A stretch of DNA of 64,000 nt from Flavobacterium dankookense. Lineage in GTDB: Bacteria; Bacteroidota; Bacteroidia; Flavobacteriales; Flavobacteriaceae. Of the stretch, positions 43,339 through 52,668 are shown one piece after another. The DNA lies in assembly GCF_004362665.1 (NCBI RefSeq), contig NZ_SNXR01000018.1:62001-126000 (forward strand). Reading direction: 5' to 3'. The position numbers and the translations under genes are program-made. The first letter of the stretch is position 1; the number at the start of each line of letters is the position of its first letter. The notes under the pieces are model-generated. The model did not search any database and was not told the origin of the DNA. It was given only the letters and a program-made list of their open reading frames with translations.

Positions 43339-44625
43339 ATGAACATATTCTGGTTTCGACGCGATTTACGATTAGACGACAATGTTGGACTTTTTCATGC
43401 CTTAAATGCGGAGGAAGAAGTACTTCCTATATTTATTTTTGATGATACGATTTTGTCGCAATTACCAAAAGACGATGCGCGTGTCACTTTTATTCACAAT
43501 CAGCTAGAAAAAATCCAGAAACAACTGCAAGAAATTGGAAAATCATTAGCTGTTTTTCATGGAAAACCATTGGATGTTTATCGAAAATTAATTTCAGAAA
43601 ACGCAATAAAATCGGTTTATACCAATCACGACTATGAACCTTACGCTCGTAAACGCGATTTGGATTTATACCATTTGTTTAAAGAAAATAAAATCGAATT
43701 TAAAACGAGTAAAGACCAAGTTATTTTCGAAAAAAGTGAAGTAGTGAAAGACGATGGAACGCCGTATGTGGTTTATACTCCGTATTCGAATAAATGGAAA
43801 GAAAATTTCAAAAAAATAAAGTTAATTAATTATAATTCAGAGGATTATTTATCAAAAATAGCGCTTCACTCCTATCCTCTTTTAAGTTTATCGGATATCG
43901 GATTTGAAACTTCATCCATAAAAGTGACACCGTTTGATGTATCAAGTAGTTTAATTGACAATTACGAAGCTACACGAAATTTTCCAGCATTGAATAAAAC
44001 GTCTTATCTTGGAATTTATCTCCGATTTGGTGCTGTTTCCATCCGAAAAATGATTGCTAAAGCGATTGAAAGTAAGAACGAAACCTTTTTTAAAGAATTG
44101 ATTTGGAGAGAGTTTTTTATGCAAATTTTGTGGCATTTTCCGCACACAAATAAGTCAAGTTTTAGACCAAAATACGACGAAGTAAAATGGGAAAACAACG
44201 AAAAATTATATAAAAAATGGTGCGAAGGAAAAACTGGTTATCCGTTTGTAGATGCAGGAATGCGCGAATTAAACGCAACAGGTCACATGCATAATCGCGT
44301 GCGAATGATAACCGCTAGTTTCTTGTGCAAACATTTATTAATCGATTGGCGTTGGGGCGAAACTTATTTTGCTACAAAATTATTAGATTACGAACAAGCA
44401 AGTAATGTTGGCAATTGGCAATGGGCAGCTGGAAGTGGCGTCGATGCTGCGCCTTATTTTAGAATTTTCAATCCGACGGAACAAATAAAAAAATTTGATA
44501 AAGAATTGAAATACATCAAAAAATGGATACCCGAACTGGAAACAATTCATTATCCAAAACCCATTGTAGATCATAAAGAAGCGCGTGAAAAATGCCTGAA
44601 AGTTTATAAAGAAGCAGTTGGATAA
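43339..44625 (+). CDS. phr: deoxyribodipyrimidine photolyase
   Basis: A 428-residue flavoprotein that uses blue light to split pyrimidine dimers. It has the N-terminal antenna-binding Rossmann domain (FWFRRDLRLDDNVGL) and the C-terminal FAD domain with GKTGYPFVDAGMREL, GHMHNRVRMITASFL and DYEQASNVGNWQWAAGSG, which carries the conserved Trp and Asn. This is the class I CPD type by sequence; a cryptochrome role cannot be excluded. It follows the SRPBCC and SDR genes after a ~100-base gap with inverted repeats. Confidence 0.95.
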   Translation: MNIFWFRRDLRLDDNVGLFHALNAEEEVLPIFIFDDTILSQLPKDDARVTFIHNQLEKIQKQLQEIGKSLAVFHGKPLDVYRKLISENAIKSVYTNHDYEPYARKRDLDLYHLFKENKIEFKTSKDQVIFEKSEVVKDDGTPYVVYTPYSNKWKENFKKIKLINYNSEDYLSKIALHSYPLLSLSDIGFETSSIKVTPFDVSSSLIDNYEATRNFPALNKTSYLGIYLRFGAVSIRKMIAKAIESKNETFFKELIWREFFMQILWHFPHTNKSSFRPKYDEVKWENNEKLYKKWCEGKTGYPFVDAGMRELNATGHMHNRVRMITASFLCKHLLIDWRWGETYFATKLLDYEQASNVGNWQWAAGSGVDAAPYFRIFNPTEQIKKFDKELKYIKKWIPELETIHYPKPIVDHKEAREKCLKVYKEAVG

Positions 44626-44709
44626 TCACTCAAATAATAATATATTGATAATTAATAGTTTACATCATTATTTAAACCTACATTTACTCATAATTTTAAA
44701 TGAAATTTT

Positions 44710-44952
44710 ATGAAATGTTCAAATTTAGGTGTGTTATTGTTTTCGGTGATGGTGTTGGTATCTTGTAAAAAAGAGGAAGAAGTAAAAGAAGTAGAAAATG
44801 TTACTACAGAAACAATCGAAAAAGAAACTGTAATCATCAGAGACACAGTGGAAGTAGCAAAACCTGAAGAAAAAAAAGGTACTAGCGTTAAAGTTAGTGG
44901 CGATGGTGTTGAGTTAAACAGCAAAGACATTGATGTAGATATCAAAAAATAA
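44710..44952 (+). CDS. small acidic lipoprotein
   Basis: An 80-residue protein with a lipobox (MVLVSCKKEEEV). The mature ~60 residues are almost entirely Glu, Lys, Val and Thr (KEVENVTTETIEKETVI), and probably disordered or helical. The overlapping reverse frame (44688-44945) is a shadow. It is followed by a clear terminator, supporting the plus-strand reading. Function unknown. Confidence 0.75.
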   Translation: MKCSNLGVLLFSVMVLVSCKKEEEVKEVENVTTETIEKETVIIRDTVEVAKPEEKKGTSVKVSGDGVELNSKDIDVDIKK

Positions 44953-44976
44953 TTTTACTACATCGTTTTTAATATC

Positions 44977-45003
44977 AAAGTCATTTTTTAATGACTTTTT
45001 TTT
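44977..45003 (+). terminator. terminator after the small lipoprotein gene
   Basis: AAAGTCATT-TTTT-AATGACTTT followed by a T run. Confidence 0.8.
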
Positions 45004-45028
45004 GTGCTTTGTTTTGTCAAAATAAAAG

Positions 45029-45682
45029 TTAATCATTCACTAAATGCTTCATTTTTTCAACCCAAATAGCATAACCTTTAGCATTCATGTGAAGATTGTC
45101 TTGAATATAAATATCTTTTCTAGGTTCGCCGTTTTCTAGCATTGCATCCCAAATATCAACAAATACAGTATTTTTTTTATTTCTCATAAAACCATAAATC
45201 AATTTATTTGTAGCTGTCATTCGGTCTTTCATGTGCCAACGTGAAATGGATGGTTTCAAGGAAACAAAGATAATTGGTGTGTCTGGAAATTGTTTTCTTA
45301 GTGTTTTATAAAAGGTTTTATATCGTTTGAAAACAATCTTTGGAGTTAATTTTTCTGAACTGGCAATGTCATTTTCTCCACAATAAATAAATATTTTTTT
45401 GGGTTGATATTTTAAAACTACATCGTTTTGAAAATAAATCAAATCCAATAATGTTGCGCCACCAAAAGCACGGTTTAAAATATTCGAATTATTAAAATCT
45501 GACTTTACCTCTTTCCACAGTCTAAAAGAAGAACTGCCAATAAAAAGTAGCATTCCATCTTGAGGTTTTTGAATACTATCTTGCTTTCTAAAAGCTTTGA
45601 TTTCATTGATAAAGTGATTTTCTTGAGCAATTATACTGGATGAAATAAAATATATTAAAAGAAGTACAATCAGCTTTTTCAT
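45029..45682 (-). CDS. SGNH/GDSL-family esterase, exported
   Basis: A 217-residue secreted hydrolase with a signal peptide (ending SSSIIAQ). The SGNH blocks are visible: block I GSSSFRLWKE (nucleophile Ser), block II FGGATLLDLI, block III CGENDIASSE, and block V DNLHMNAKGYAIW with the catalytic Asp and His. Such enzymes hydrolyse acyl esters on polysaccharides or lipids. Its start lies one base before the HAD gene's stop, so the two are co-transcribed. Confidence 0.9.
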   Translation of the reverse strand: MKKLIVLLLIYFISSSIIAQENHFINEIKAFRKQDSIQKPQDGMLLFIGSSSFRLWKEVKSDFNNSNILNRAFGGATLLDLIYFQNDVVLKYQPKKIFIYCGENDIASSEKLTPKIVFKRYKTFYKTLRKQFPDTPIIFVSLKPSISRWHMKDRMTATNKLIYGFMRNKKNTVFVDIWDAMLENGEPRKDIYIQDNLHMNAKGYAIWVEKMKHLVND

Positions 45683-45683
45683 G

Positions 45684-46340
45684 TTATTTTATATTTTTTA
45701 TAGTATTGAAATCCAATTCATTAAAATGACTAATCACTCTATCCGCTTTAGAATAATCTTGCATTTTAGAATGAAAACTATCATAACCAATGCAATAAAT
45801 CTCGGCCGATTTTGCTGCTTGAATTCCGTTGGTGCTGTCTTCAATTACGATGCAATTTTCTACTGGAGTTTGAGCCAATTCGGCTGCTTTTAAAAAAATA
45901 GCTGGATGTGGTTTCGACTTCGGAAAATCTTCACCAGATACTTTATGAGTGAAATATTGATGCAAATTAAATCGATTAAAAATACGCTCAATAGTAACAT
46001 TTGCAGATGAAGAAGCCAAAACCAATTGCATTCCGTTACTGTATAAATCTTTAATCAAATCTTCTACTCCATCCAACAAATACAAATCTTCTTTGTTGTC
46101 AAAAGCGTCGTTGAATAAGTTTCTTTTAATTTCAACTAAAGTTGGAACATCATCTTCTAAATTATAAGCTTCTTTCAAACGCTCATAGATATTTTTGGTG
46201 GAATTTCCAGTAAACGAAGCATACATTTCTGGAGAAACTATGATATTCAATTGTTTAAAATGCTGATTATATGCATAATGATGAACGGGTTCCGTATCAA
46301 CTATTACGCCATCCATGTCGAATATTACGGTTTGTATCAT
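45684..46340 (-). CDS. HAD-family phosphatase/phosphoglucomutase-like protein
   Basis: A 218-residue HAD hydrolase with a C1 cap. Motif I is VIFDMDGVIVDTEPVHH, motif II LASSS, motif III K in SGEDFPKSKPHPAIF, and motif IV IEDSTNGIQAA. Layout matches beta-phosphoglucomutase and sugar-phosphate phosphatases; the substrate cannot be told. The following SGNH esterase gene starts one base beyond its stop. Confidence 0.9.
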   Translation of the reverse strand: MIQTVIFDMDGVIVDTEPVHHYAYNQHFKQLNIIVSPEMYASFTGNSTKNIYERLKEAYNLEDDVPTLVEIKRNLFNDAFDNKEDLYLLDGVEDLIKDLYSNGMQLVLASSSANVTIERIFNRFNLHQYFTHKVSGEDFPKSKPHPAIFLKAAELAQTPVENCIVIEDSTNGIQAAKSAEIYCIGYDSFHSKMQDYSKADRVISHFNELDFNTIKNIK

Positions 46341-46417
46341 TTTTTTTGATTATGAGTTTATGAGGTTAAAAGTTTATGAGTTTTGGAATTTCTTTTAAAC
46401 TCCTATACTTTAAACTT

Positions 46418-47134
46418 CTAACCTTTTTTAATAATATATCTAATCACAGTTTCTGCCATATACAACCCAAAAAGTCCTGGCATATAACTATTTGTTCCGT
46501 AAAATGATTTTTTATAATTAGAACCATCAGTCATTTTTAAGCTGCTTTCATCCTGAATTTCTGAAGAGAAAACCACTTTTAGTTTATCGATTTTGTGTTC
46601 TTTTAATCGTCTTCTGATGGTTTTGGCAAACATACAATTTATTGTGTTGGTTATATCGGCAACTTTTACTTTTGAAGCTTCCATTTTTCCGCCTGCGCCC
46701 ATACTTGAGATGATTTTTACTCGTTTGCGTTTGGCTCCAATTATCAAATTTAATTTTGGTGTAACACTATCAATGCAATCTAAAACGTAATCGTATTTTT
46801 CGTCAACGATTTCAAAGGCACGTTCTGGCGATAAAAATTCTTGGACTTTCGTCAAATTTAACTCTGGGTTTATATCCAATAATCGATTGCCGACTACATC
46901 AATTTTTGAAAATCCAACGGTAGAATGCAATGCTGGCAATTGACGATTAATATTGGTAATATCAACTACATCGCCGTCAACAATCGTAAGATTTCCAACG
47001 CCTGCTCGAGCTAAAAATTCGGCAGCAAATGATCCAACGCCACCAACTCCAACTACTAAAACATTTGCATTTTTTAAATTATTTAATCCTTCTGGTTTGA
47101 ACAATAATTCTGCTCTTTCTTGCCACTTTGCCAT
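46418..47134 (-). CDS. tcdA: tRNA threonylcarbamoyladenosine dehydratase
   Basis: A 238-residue E1-like (ThiF/MoeB fold) enzyme that cyclises t6A37 of tRNA to ct6A using ATP. The ATP site is VLVVGVGGVGSFAAEFLARAG, followed by VDGDVVDITNINRQLPA and the DYVLDCIDSVTPKLNLI segment. It lacks the catalytic-cysteine domain and zinc cysteines of full E1 enzymes, as expected for TcdA. The last segment (GSNYKKSFYGTNSYMPGLFG) is typical. It is a separate transcription unit. Confidence 0.93.
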   Translation of the reverse strand: MAKWQERAELLFKPEGLNNLKNANVLVVGVGGVGSFAAEFLARAGVGNLTIVDGDVVDITNINRQLPALHSTVGFSKIDVVGNRLLDINPELNLTKVQEFLSPERAFEIVDEKYDYVLDCIDSVTPKLNLIIGAKRKRVKIISSMGAGGKMEASKVKVADITNTINCMFAKTIRRRLKEHKIDKLKVVFSSEIQDESSLKMTDGSNYKKSFYGTNSYMPGLFGLYMAETVIRYIIKKG

Positions 47135-47310
47135 AGTACATTTGTATTTTAAAGTTGCAAAAATAACTAAAATTAAAATGACTTCACTTCACTTATCTGT
47201 CAATCTATTTTATGAAAATTTCTAACAATAAATTTTCCAAGAAATTACAAAAAAAAGTAAATTTGATTTCATCATTATCATTTTCATCAAAATTGTTTAA
47301 AGTTAAAATC

Positions 47311-47868
47311 ATGAAAAAACAATTATCTACAGAACAACAAACCGAATTAATTCAAATTCTAAAATTGCGGTTCGATAAGAATATAAAACGTCACCAAAAT
47401 ATTGATTGGAATGCTGTAGAGGAAAAACTTCTAGATAATCCACAAAAACTTTGGTCACTAAACGAAATGGAAAAAACAGGTGGCGAACCCGATGTTGTTG
47501 CTTTTGATGAAAACACTAACGAGTATAACTTTTACGATTGCTCACCCGAAAGTCCAAAAGGAAGACGAAGTACCTGTTATGATTATGAAGGACAAATTTC
47601 TAGAAAAGAATTTCAACCCGAAAACAATGCAATGGATATGGCAAACCAAATGGGAATTGAAATGCTGTCCGAAGAAGAATACCGAAAACTGCAAAAACTA
47701 GGCAATTTCGATACCAAAACTTCTAGTTGGCTAAAAACTCCCGAACCGATAAGAAAACTTGGTGGAGCTATTTTTGGTGATTGTCGTTATGGTCATATTT
47801 TTATTTACCACAATGGTGCACAATCGTATTATGCCGTAAGAGGTTTTAGAGGTGTTTTAAGAGTTTAA
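47311..47868 (+). CDS. DUF4256 family protein
   Basis: A 185-residue cytoplasmic protein matching DUF4256 by its conserved central blocks GGEPDVVAFDENTNEY, FYDCSPESPKGRRSTCYD and NNAMDMANQMGIEML. The C-terminus ends RYGHIFIYHNGAQSYYAVRGFRG. Its function is unknown. The frame is open 33 codons further up, but those residues have no family match and the ATG at 47311 (MKKQLSTEQQTEL) is preferred. Single gene between two convergent neighbours. Confidence 0.85.
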   Translation: MKKQLSTEQQTELIQILKLRFDKNIKRHQNIDWNAVEEKLLDNPQKLWSLNEMEKTGGEPDVVAFDENTNEYNFYDCSPESPKGRRSTCYDYEGQISRKEFQPENNAMDMANQMGIEMLSEEEYRKLQKLGNFDTKTSSWLKTPEPIRKLGGAIFGDCRYGHIFIYHNGAQSYYAVRGFRGVLRV

Positions 47869-47879
47869 TCTGTAATAAG

Positions 47880-48524
47880 TTATCCTATTACTCGTTTCCA
47901 ATTAACTTCAACCAGTTTCTGTAACTCCGCAACTGTTATGCCTTTACAACTTGCCGCTATTTCATAAACTTCTTCCAGAGTTTCATTAATAGTATCGGTT
48001 TCAAGAAAAAAACGGTCGTTTGGTATTGATTTAAAAACGGTTTCCATTTCTTTATTACGAAGTAAATATTTTCCAAAAGAAAGACAAAAACCATTATCAA
48101 TGAGTTGTTTGGCAAGTTGTTCACTTTTAGAAAATCCATGAATAATTAGTGGAACGGAAATGTTAAGGCGTTTTTTAATTTCAATTAACTCATCAAAAGC
48201 GGCAACCAAATGCAAAACCAACGGCTTTTGATACTTTTCTGCCAAAGTTATTTGTTTCTCAAAAACTTCAATTTGTAACGCTATTGGAATATCAATTCTT
48301 TTGTCTAAACCGCATTCACCTAAAGCTAAACATTCCGATAATTTTAGCTTTTCTTCAATAATTTGTAAATCAGAAGTTAATCGATTTTCGTTGATGTACC
48401 ACGGATGAATACCAATGGAATACTGCAGAATTGCGGCATCAAATTCCCAAGGATATTGGTTAACCAACTCAAATACATTCGGATTATTAGTGAATTTGTG
48501 TGTGTGTAAATTATAAAACTTCAT
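47880..48524 (-). CDS. TatD-family metal-dependent hydrolase
   Basis: A 214-residue TIM-barrel hydrolase, at the short end for the family. The N-terminal NLHTHKFTNN contains the first metal histidines, the barrel has ALGECGLDKRID (the key Glu), HLVAAFDELIE and HGFSKSEQLAKQL, and an ETD near residue 173. TatD proteins act as 3'-5' exonucleases or deoxyribonucleases. Its start overlaps the upstream DUF1684 stop by one base (TGATG), so the pair is co-transcribed. Confidence 0.9.
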   Translation of the reverse strand: MKFYNLHTHKFTNNPNVFELVNQYPWEFDAAILQYSIGIHPWYINENRLTSDLQIIEEKLKLSECLALGECGLDKRIDIPIALQIEVFEKQITLAEKYQKPLVLHLVAAFDELIEIKKRLNISVPLIIHGFSKSEQLAKQLIDNGFCLSFGKYLLRNKEMETVFKSIPNDRFFLETDTINETLEEVYEIAASCKGITVAELQKLVEVNWKRVIG

Positions 48525-49123
48525 CAGTCATGGAATTTTTTAACACCAGCTTTAATCGCAATAGGCAAATCATTTTCCAACGGAACAATTGGGCATGAAT
48601 ACTTATAGTTATAGGCGCAATACGGATTGTAAGCTTTGTTAAAATCTATTGTCCATTCAAGGTCTTTTTGAATATGACAGTCAATATATCTTCCGCCAAT
48701 ATAAGTATCATTTCCATTAGTTGTGTCCGAAAAAGGAAGGAAAAGATAATCTTCATAGCCTTCTTTTTTTATTAAATCCAAATTTTGATAGACATTTAAT
48801 TTGAAGGTTTTGCTATCAAAACTAAAATGCAACTCACCATATTTTTTATAAACAGGAAGTCGTTCAGTGGTTGTTTTCATCTCAAAAGGTTTTTCTTTTC
48901 GAGTACGAATGAATTTAGCTTTAATTATAAATTCTTCTGATATTGGAAAGAAATCGAGTTTAGAAAACGCCTTCAAATCTTCTTCCATCAAAGGACTTTT
49001 CTCTTTATCTGCAAAATTTAAATTAAGTTCGTCTTGAAATTCCTGTGCTGTTTGATTGGCTTTTTCTTGCGCAGATACTAAAAAACTGTTTGCAATAAGT
49101 AGGACTAAAAATAACGATTTCAT
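48524..49123 (-). CDS. DUF1684 domain secreted protein
   Basis: A 199-residue secreted protein with a signal peptide (ending SFLVSAQ). The DUF1684 hallmark is the C-terminal block FNKAYNPYCAYNYKYSCPIVP, preceded by GGRYIDCHIQ, with two cysteines. The function is unknown. Its stop overlaps the TatD start by one base. Confidence 0.88.
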   Translation of the reverse strand: MKSLFLVLLIANSFLVSAQEKANQTAQEFQDELNLNFADKEKSPLMEEDLKAFSKLDFFPISEEFIIKAKFIRTRKEKPFEMKTTTERLPVYKKYGELHFSFDSKTFKLNVYQNLDLIKKEGYEDYLFLPFSDTTNGNDTYIGGRYIDCHIQKDLEWTIDFNKAYNPYCAYNYKYSCPIVPLENDLPIAIKAGVKKFHD

Positions 49124-49194
49124 GCTTTTGGATTTTCAACAAAAATAGTTCAAAAAGTACTACGATGGGAAGCATAAAGTCAAATAGAACTTTG

Positions 49195-49202
49195 TAAATT
49201 TG
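49195..49202 (+). promoter_or_regulatory. -7 promoter box for the MFS transporter gene
   Basis: TAAATTTG, 18 bases before the ATG at 49221. A TTG at 49200, in frame with the gene, lies inside this box, so ATG 49221 is the start. Confidence 0.6.
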
Positions 49203-49220
49203 CTTTATCAATCAATCATC

Positions 49221-50453
49221 ATGCTACAAAAAGCTTTTCAACGCTACATCAATAACTTCAAAGGTTTTTCAAGAGAAATTTGGATACTAACCATTATCAC
49301 CTTCATCAATCGAGCGGGAACAATGGTTTTGCCTTTTTTATCTAAATATTTAAAAGAAGATTTAGGATTTGACTATGATGAAATTGGAACTATATTGATG
49401 TGTTTTGGTGCTGGATCGTTCCTTGGTTCGTGGCTTGGCGGAAAACTTAGCGACAAGATTGGTTTCTATCGGATTATGATTTTCAGTTTACTCGTAAGCG
49501 GATTAGGAATGTTTTTGTTGGTTTACATCAAAAGTTTTATTGGTCTTTGCGTTGGGATGTTTGTGCTGATGAGTATTGCCGATATGTTTCGTCCTGCCAT
49601 GTTTGTTTCGCTTGGCGCGTATGCAAAACCCGAAAATCGTACACGTGCCTTAACCTTAGTTCGTTTAGCCATCAATCTTGGTTTTGCAGCTGGACCAGCT
49701 TTGGGCGGATTAATTATTATGGGTGTTGGTTACGAAGGTTTATTTTGGGTAGATGGTGCTACTTGTATTCTTGCTATTTTAGTATTTTGGTTTTTAGTAA
49801 AAGAAAAAAAGAAATCATCTTTTCAAGATAAAAAACATCCAGGCGAAGTATTGACTACATCCGTTTTTAGAGACAAACCGTTTTGGATGTTTCTAGCTAC
49901 TTGCTTAATTACAGGAATTTTATTTTTTCAACTATTCAATACTATTCCACTCTATCACAAAGAACAATTTGGTTTAACCGAATTCCAAACCGGTTTATTA
50001 CTAACCATGAACGGAATTCTAATTTTCTTTCTTGAAATGCCCATCGTGAGTTATGTAGAACGAAAAAATATTGATAAGGTTAAAGTAGTCAGCTTGGGTT
50101 GTCTTTTAATGGCAATTAGTTTTTTTATGTTACTCTTTACACAGTTTGTTAGCATACTAATCATCATGATGGTGTTCATGACTTTTGCCGAAATGTTCTC
50201 TTTTCCATTCTCTAATTCAGTAGCATTAAGTCGCGCTCCAAAAGGACACGAAGGAAGATACATGGCCATTTATACAATGAGTTTTAGTTTGGCTCATATC
50301 CTTAGTCCAAAAATAGGAATGCAAATGATTGACAATTACAGCTATTTTTCCAATTGGATATTGATGGGAATTATTGGTGTTATTGGAACAATACTGGGCA
50401 TCCTAACCTATCAACTCATTCAAAAAGAACGAGCTATAAAACAACTCTCTTAA
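49221..50453 (+). CDS. MFS transporter, multidrug-efflux type
   Basis: A 410-residue protein with 12 hydrophobic helices. The motif A region between TM2 and TM3 is visible (GSWLGGKLSDKIGFYRIM) and motif C-like sequence follows in TM5 (AAGPALGGLIIM). The layout matches DHA1-type exporters. No substrate or regulator is next to it, although the BlaI-type gene begins 75 bases downstream. Stand-alone gene with its own promoter. Confidence 0.9.
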   Translation: MLQKAFQRYINNFKGFSREIWILTIITFINRAGTMVLPFLSKYLKEDLGFDYDEIGTILMCFGAGSFLGSWLGGKLSDKIGFYRIMIFSLLVSGLGMFLLVYIKSFIGLCVGMFVLMSIADMFRPAMFVSLGAYAKPENRTRALTLVRLAINLGFAAGPALGGLIIMGVGYEGLFWVDGATCILAILVFWFLVKEKKKSSFQDKKHPGEVLTTSVFRDKPFWMFLATCLITGILFFQLFNTIPLYHKEQFGLTEFQTGLLLTMNGILIFFLEMPIVSYVERKNIDKVKVVSLGCLLMAISFFMLLFTQFVSILIIMMVFMTFAEMFSFPFSNSVALSRAPKGHEGRYMAIYTMSFSLAHILSPKIGMQMIDNYSYFSNWILMGIIGVIGTILGILTYQLIQKERAIKQLS

Positions 50454-50456
50454 AAA

Positions 50457-50505
50457 ATAGTTAAATAACTATAAAAATAGTTGCGTAACTAAAAATATAG
50501 TTATA
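50457..50505 (+). promoter_or_regulatory. candidate triple operator for the BlaI-type repressor
   Basis: Three similar sites lie 20 bases apart: ATAGTTAAATAACTAT at 50457-50472, ATAGTTGCGTAACTA at 50477-50491, and ATAGTTATA at 50497-50505. The first two are inverted repeats of TAGTT/AACTA with 4 bases between; the third is one half-site. They cover the -33 (50481) and touch the -7 box (50504-50511) of the blaI promoter, so repressor binding would block it. This is inferred from symmetry. Confidence 0.55.
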
Positions 50506-50511
50506 GGTTTG
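50481..50511 (+). promoter_or_regulatory. promoter of the BlaI/BlaR1-type operon
   Basis: TTG at 50481-50483, 20 bases, TAGGTTTG at 50504-50511, 17 bases before the ATG at 50528. Confidence 0.7.
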
Positions 50512-50527
50512 TCATGTCGAATATAAC

Positions 50528-50905
50528 ATGATAATGACTATGCAAAAGTTAACAAACAAAGAAGAGGAAATTATGCAAATTTTATGGAAACTTGAAAAAG
50601 CTTTCGTAAAAGAAGTAATGGCAGAAATAACAGAAGACCAACCGCATTACAATACACTATCAACCATCATTAGAAACCTTGAAGATAAAGGATTTGTAAG
50701 TCACAATGCTTTTGGAAATACACATCAGTACTTTCCCATTGTTCAAATGGAAGACTATAGAAAACGCTTTATGAATACAGCAATCGAAAATTATTTTGAT
50801 AGTTCGTATAAAAACCTTGTTTCCTTTTTTGCGGAAGAAGAAAAGATTTCTGCAGAGGAACTTCGCGAAATATTAGCGATTATAGAGAAGAAAGAAGATA
50901 GATAA
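50528..50905 (+). CDS. BlaI/MecI-family transcriptional repressor
   Basis: A 125-residue winged-helix regulator. LTNKEEEIMQILWKLEKAFVKEVMAEI and HYNTLSTIIRNLEDKGFVSH are the BlaI/MecI DNA-binding region, and the C-terminal helices (FMNTAIENYFDSSYKNLVSFFAEEE) form the dimer. In known systems BlaI-type repressors are cleaved when a BlaR1 sensor is activated. It is 57 bases upstream of a BlaR1-type gene, and symmetrical sites sit on its own promoter. Starts at ATG 50528; ATG 50540 is another possibility. Confidence 0.93.
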   Translation: MIMTMQKLTNKEEEIMQILWKLEKAFVKEVMAEITEDQPHYNTLSTIIRNLEDKGFVSHNAFGNTHQYFPIVQMEDYRKRFMNTAIENYFDSSYKNLVSFFAEEEKISAEELREILAIIEKKEDR

Positions 50906-50962
50906 TAGAGAAAAGATGATAGACATTTTAATTCTTAATTCTCAATTTTTAATTAACAAACT

Positions 50963-52636
50963 ATGGAAACACTTTTTATCTACTTATTGAAATCCAGCGG
51001 ATTGATAGCCATGTTCTATTTGGCATATTACTTCTTAGTAAGAAAAGAAACTTTTTTCGATAACAATCGCTGGTTTTTATTGTCAGGATTGATTACTTCA
51101 CTCCTATTGCCTTTGTTTTTTATCAAGAAAGTCGTTTATGTAGAACGACCAAAATATACTATGGATGATCTTGTTGCTTATTCGCAACAATCACCTGTAA
51201 TCAGTAGCACTAACACCGCTGTTGAAGCATTCGATTGGATACAATTACTTTGTTTGGGTTATGTTTTAGTTGCATTCCTTTTAGTGAGTAAAATTGTGCT
51301 TAGTTTGATTTCACTGTATCGAATGCTTTACCAACAGCAAGTTGTTAAAAAAGAACAATTTAAATTAGTTAACTTAAATGAAAACATCGCTCCTTTTTCG
51401 TTCTTTAATTATATTGTTGTAAACCCAAATTTGTACACATCAGACGAGCTAAAAAGTATTCTTTTACATGAAAAAATACACAGCCAAGAAAAACATTCCA
51501 TAGATGTTTTAATTGCAAAAACATTCTGCATCGTGTTTTGGTTCAATCCGTTTGTTTGGCTGTACAAAAAAGCAATCATCCAAAATCTTGAATACATCGC
51601 TGACCAAAAAGCAATGCAACAACTTGAAGACAAAAAGTCGTACCAACGCGCTTTATTAAAAGTAGTTTCTAATCAAAACTGCCTATCCATTACCAATAAT
51701 TTTTATCAATCATTAATCAAAAAACGAATCGTTATGTTAAACAAAAATCAATCCAACAAAAGAAATTCATTAAAGTATGCAATCATCATTCCAGCTTTAA
51801 TTGGCTTTGTATTACTATTTCAAATTCAGACTATTGCGCAAGAAAAAGAAAGTAGTTATTCCCAACTAAAACAATCTAATAACCCAACAAACGGAATTAA
51901 AATCAACAAAAACACTACGGACACCGAAATGAAAATTGAAGCCGAGAGGTTGAAGAATTCTACTGGTACAATCGTGAAATTCTCTAAGGTAAAAAGAAAT
52001 TCAAATGGGGAAATTACAGGTATCAAAATTGATTGCAAAAGTAAAGATGGTAACAAAAGTAGTTCACACATCAACAGCAGCGAACCAATAGATACAATAG
52101 TAGTCTATCAAACTAAAAACGCAATTGCAATAAAAACACAAGACACTAGAAACTCAAATATTCGTTTGGCACAATTAGACCAATTAGGTTCTGAGGAAAA
52201 TGATGATAATAGCGAAGGCGATAATGGTGATGAAACTTATGCTTATAATTACGAATATGACGCTGATTTTCCAGTTCCTCCTGTAGCGCCAGTAGCACCT
52301 GTTGCACCAGTAATAAGAGTAGATGTCGCTCCTTTTCCAAACATGCCATCGCCTCCAACTCCTCCATCTGGAACACCATTAAACAATGAAAAAGAATGGA
52401 AAAAGTTTGAGAAAAAAATGGAAGAGTTCGAGAAAAAAATGGAAGCTTTAGAGCCCGAAATTGAAGCTTATGCAGAAAAAATGGCAAACATTGACGAACA
52501 GATGAAACCGTTCGAAAAAGAAATGGAAGCCTTTGAAAAAAAGATGGAAGCTTTCGAAAAGGAAATGGAAATCTATGCTGCAAAACTAGAAGCTAAAATG
52601 GCTGAAAAAAGTGAAAAAGGAAAAGCTAGAAGATAA
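50963..52636 (+). CDS. M56-family BlaR1-type sensor metallopeptidase with unusual C-terminal region
   Basis: A 557-residue membrane protein. Helices occur near residues 5-25, 35-52, 90-115 and 270-292, and the zinc motif is HEKIH near residue 169, followed by helical IVFWFNPFVWLYK. This is the BlaR1/MecR1 protease core that destroys the BlaI-type repressor. The extracellular part is not a penicillin-binding domain. It has a beta domain (about 318-385) that matches the secreted protein encoded next, then a Pro-rich stretch (VPPVAPVAPVAP), then acidic coiled repeats (KKMEAFEKEME). The trigger is therefore unlikely to be a beta-lactam. Confidence 0.9.
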   Translation: METLFIYLLKSSGLIAMFYLAYYFLVRKETFFDNNRWFLLSGLITSLLLPLFFIKKVVYVERPKYTMDDLVAYSQQSPVISSTNTAVEAFDWIQLLCLGYVLVAFLLVSKIVLSLISLYRMLYQQQVVKKEQFKLVNLNENIAPFSFFNYIVVNPNLYTSDELKSILLHEKIHSQEKHSIDVLIAKTFCIVFWFNPFVWLYKKAIIQNLEYIADQKAMQQLEDKKSYQRALLKVVSNQNCLSITNNFYQSLIKKRIVMLNKNQSNKRNSLKYAIIIPALIGFVLLFQIQTIAQEKESSYSQLKQSNNPTNGIKINKNTTDTEMKIEAERLKNSTGTIVKFSKVKRNSNGEITGIKIDCKSKDGNKSSSHINSSEPIDTIVVYQTKNAIAIKTQDTRNSNIRLAQLDQLGSEENDDNSEGDNGDETYAYNYEYDADFPVPPVAPVAPVAPVIRVDVAPFPNMPSPPTPPSGTPLNNEKEWKKFEKKMEEFEKKMEALEPEIEAYAEKMANIDEQMKPFEKEMEAFEKKMEAFEKEMEIYAAKLEAKMAEKSEKGKARR

Positions 52637-52668
52637 GCCTAAAAGTTAAATTTTTGCAAATCCTTCAC

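Noticed and set aside
47212..47310. Upstream start for the DUF4256 gene
   Set aside because: The additional 33 residues have no family match and look like a frame extension through AT-rich intergenic sequence.
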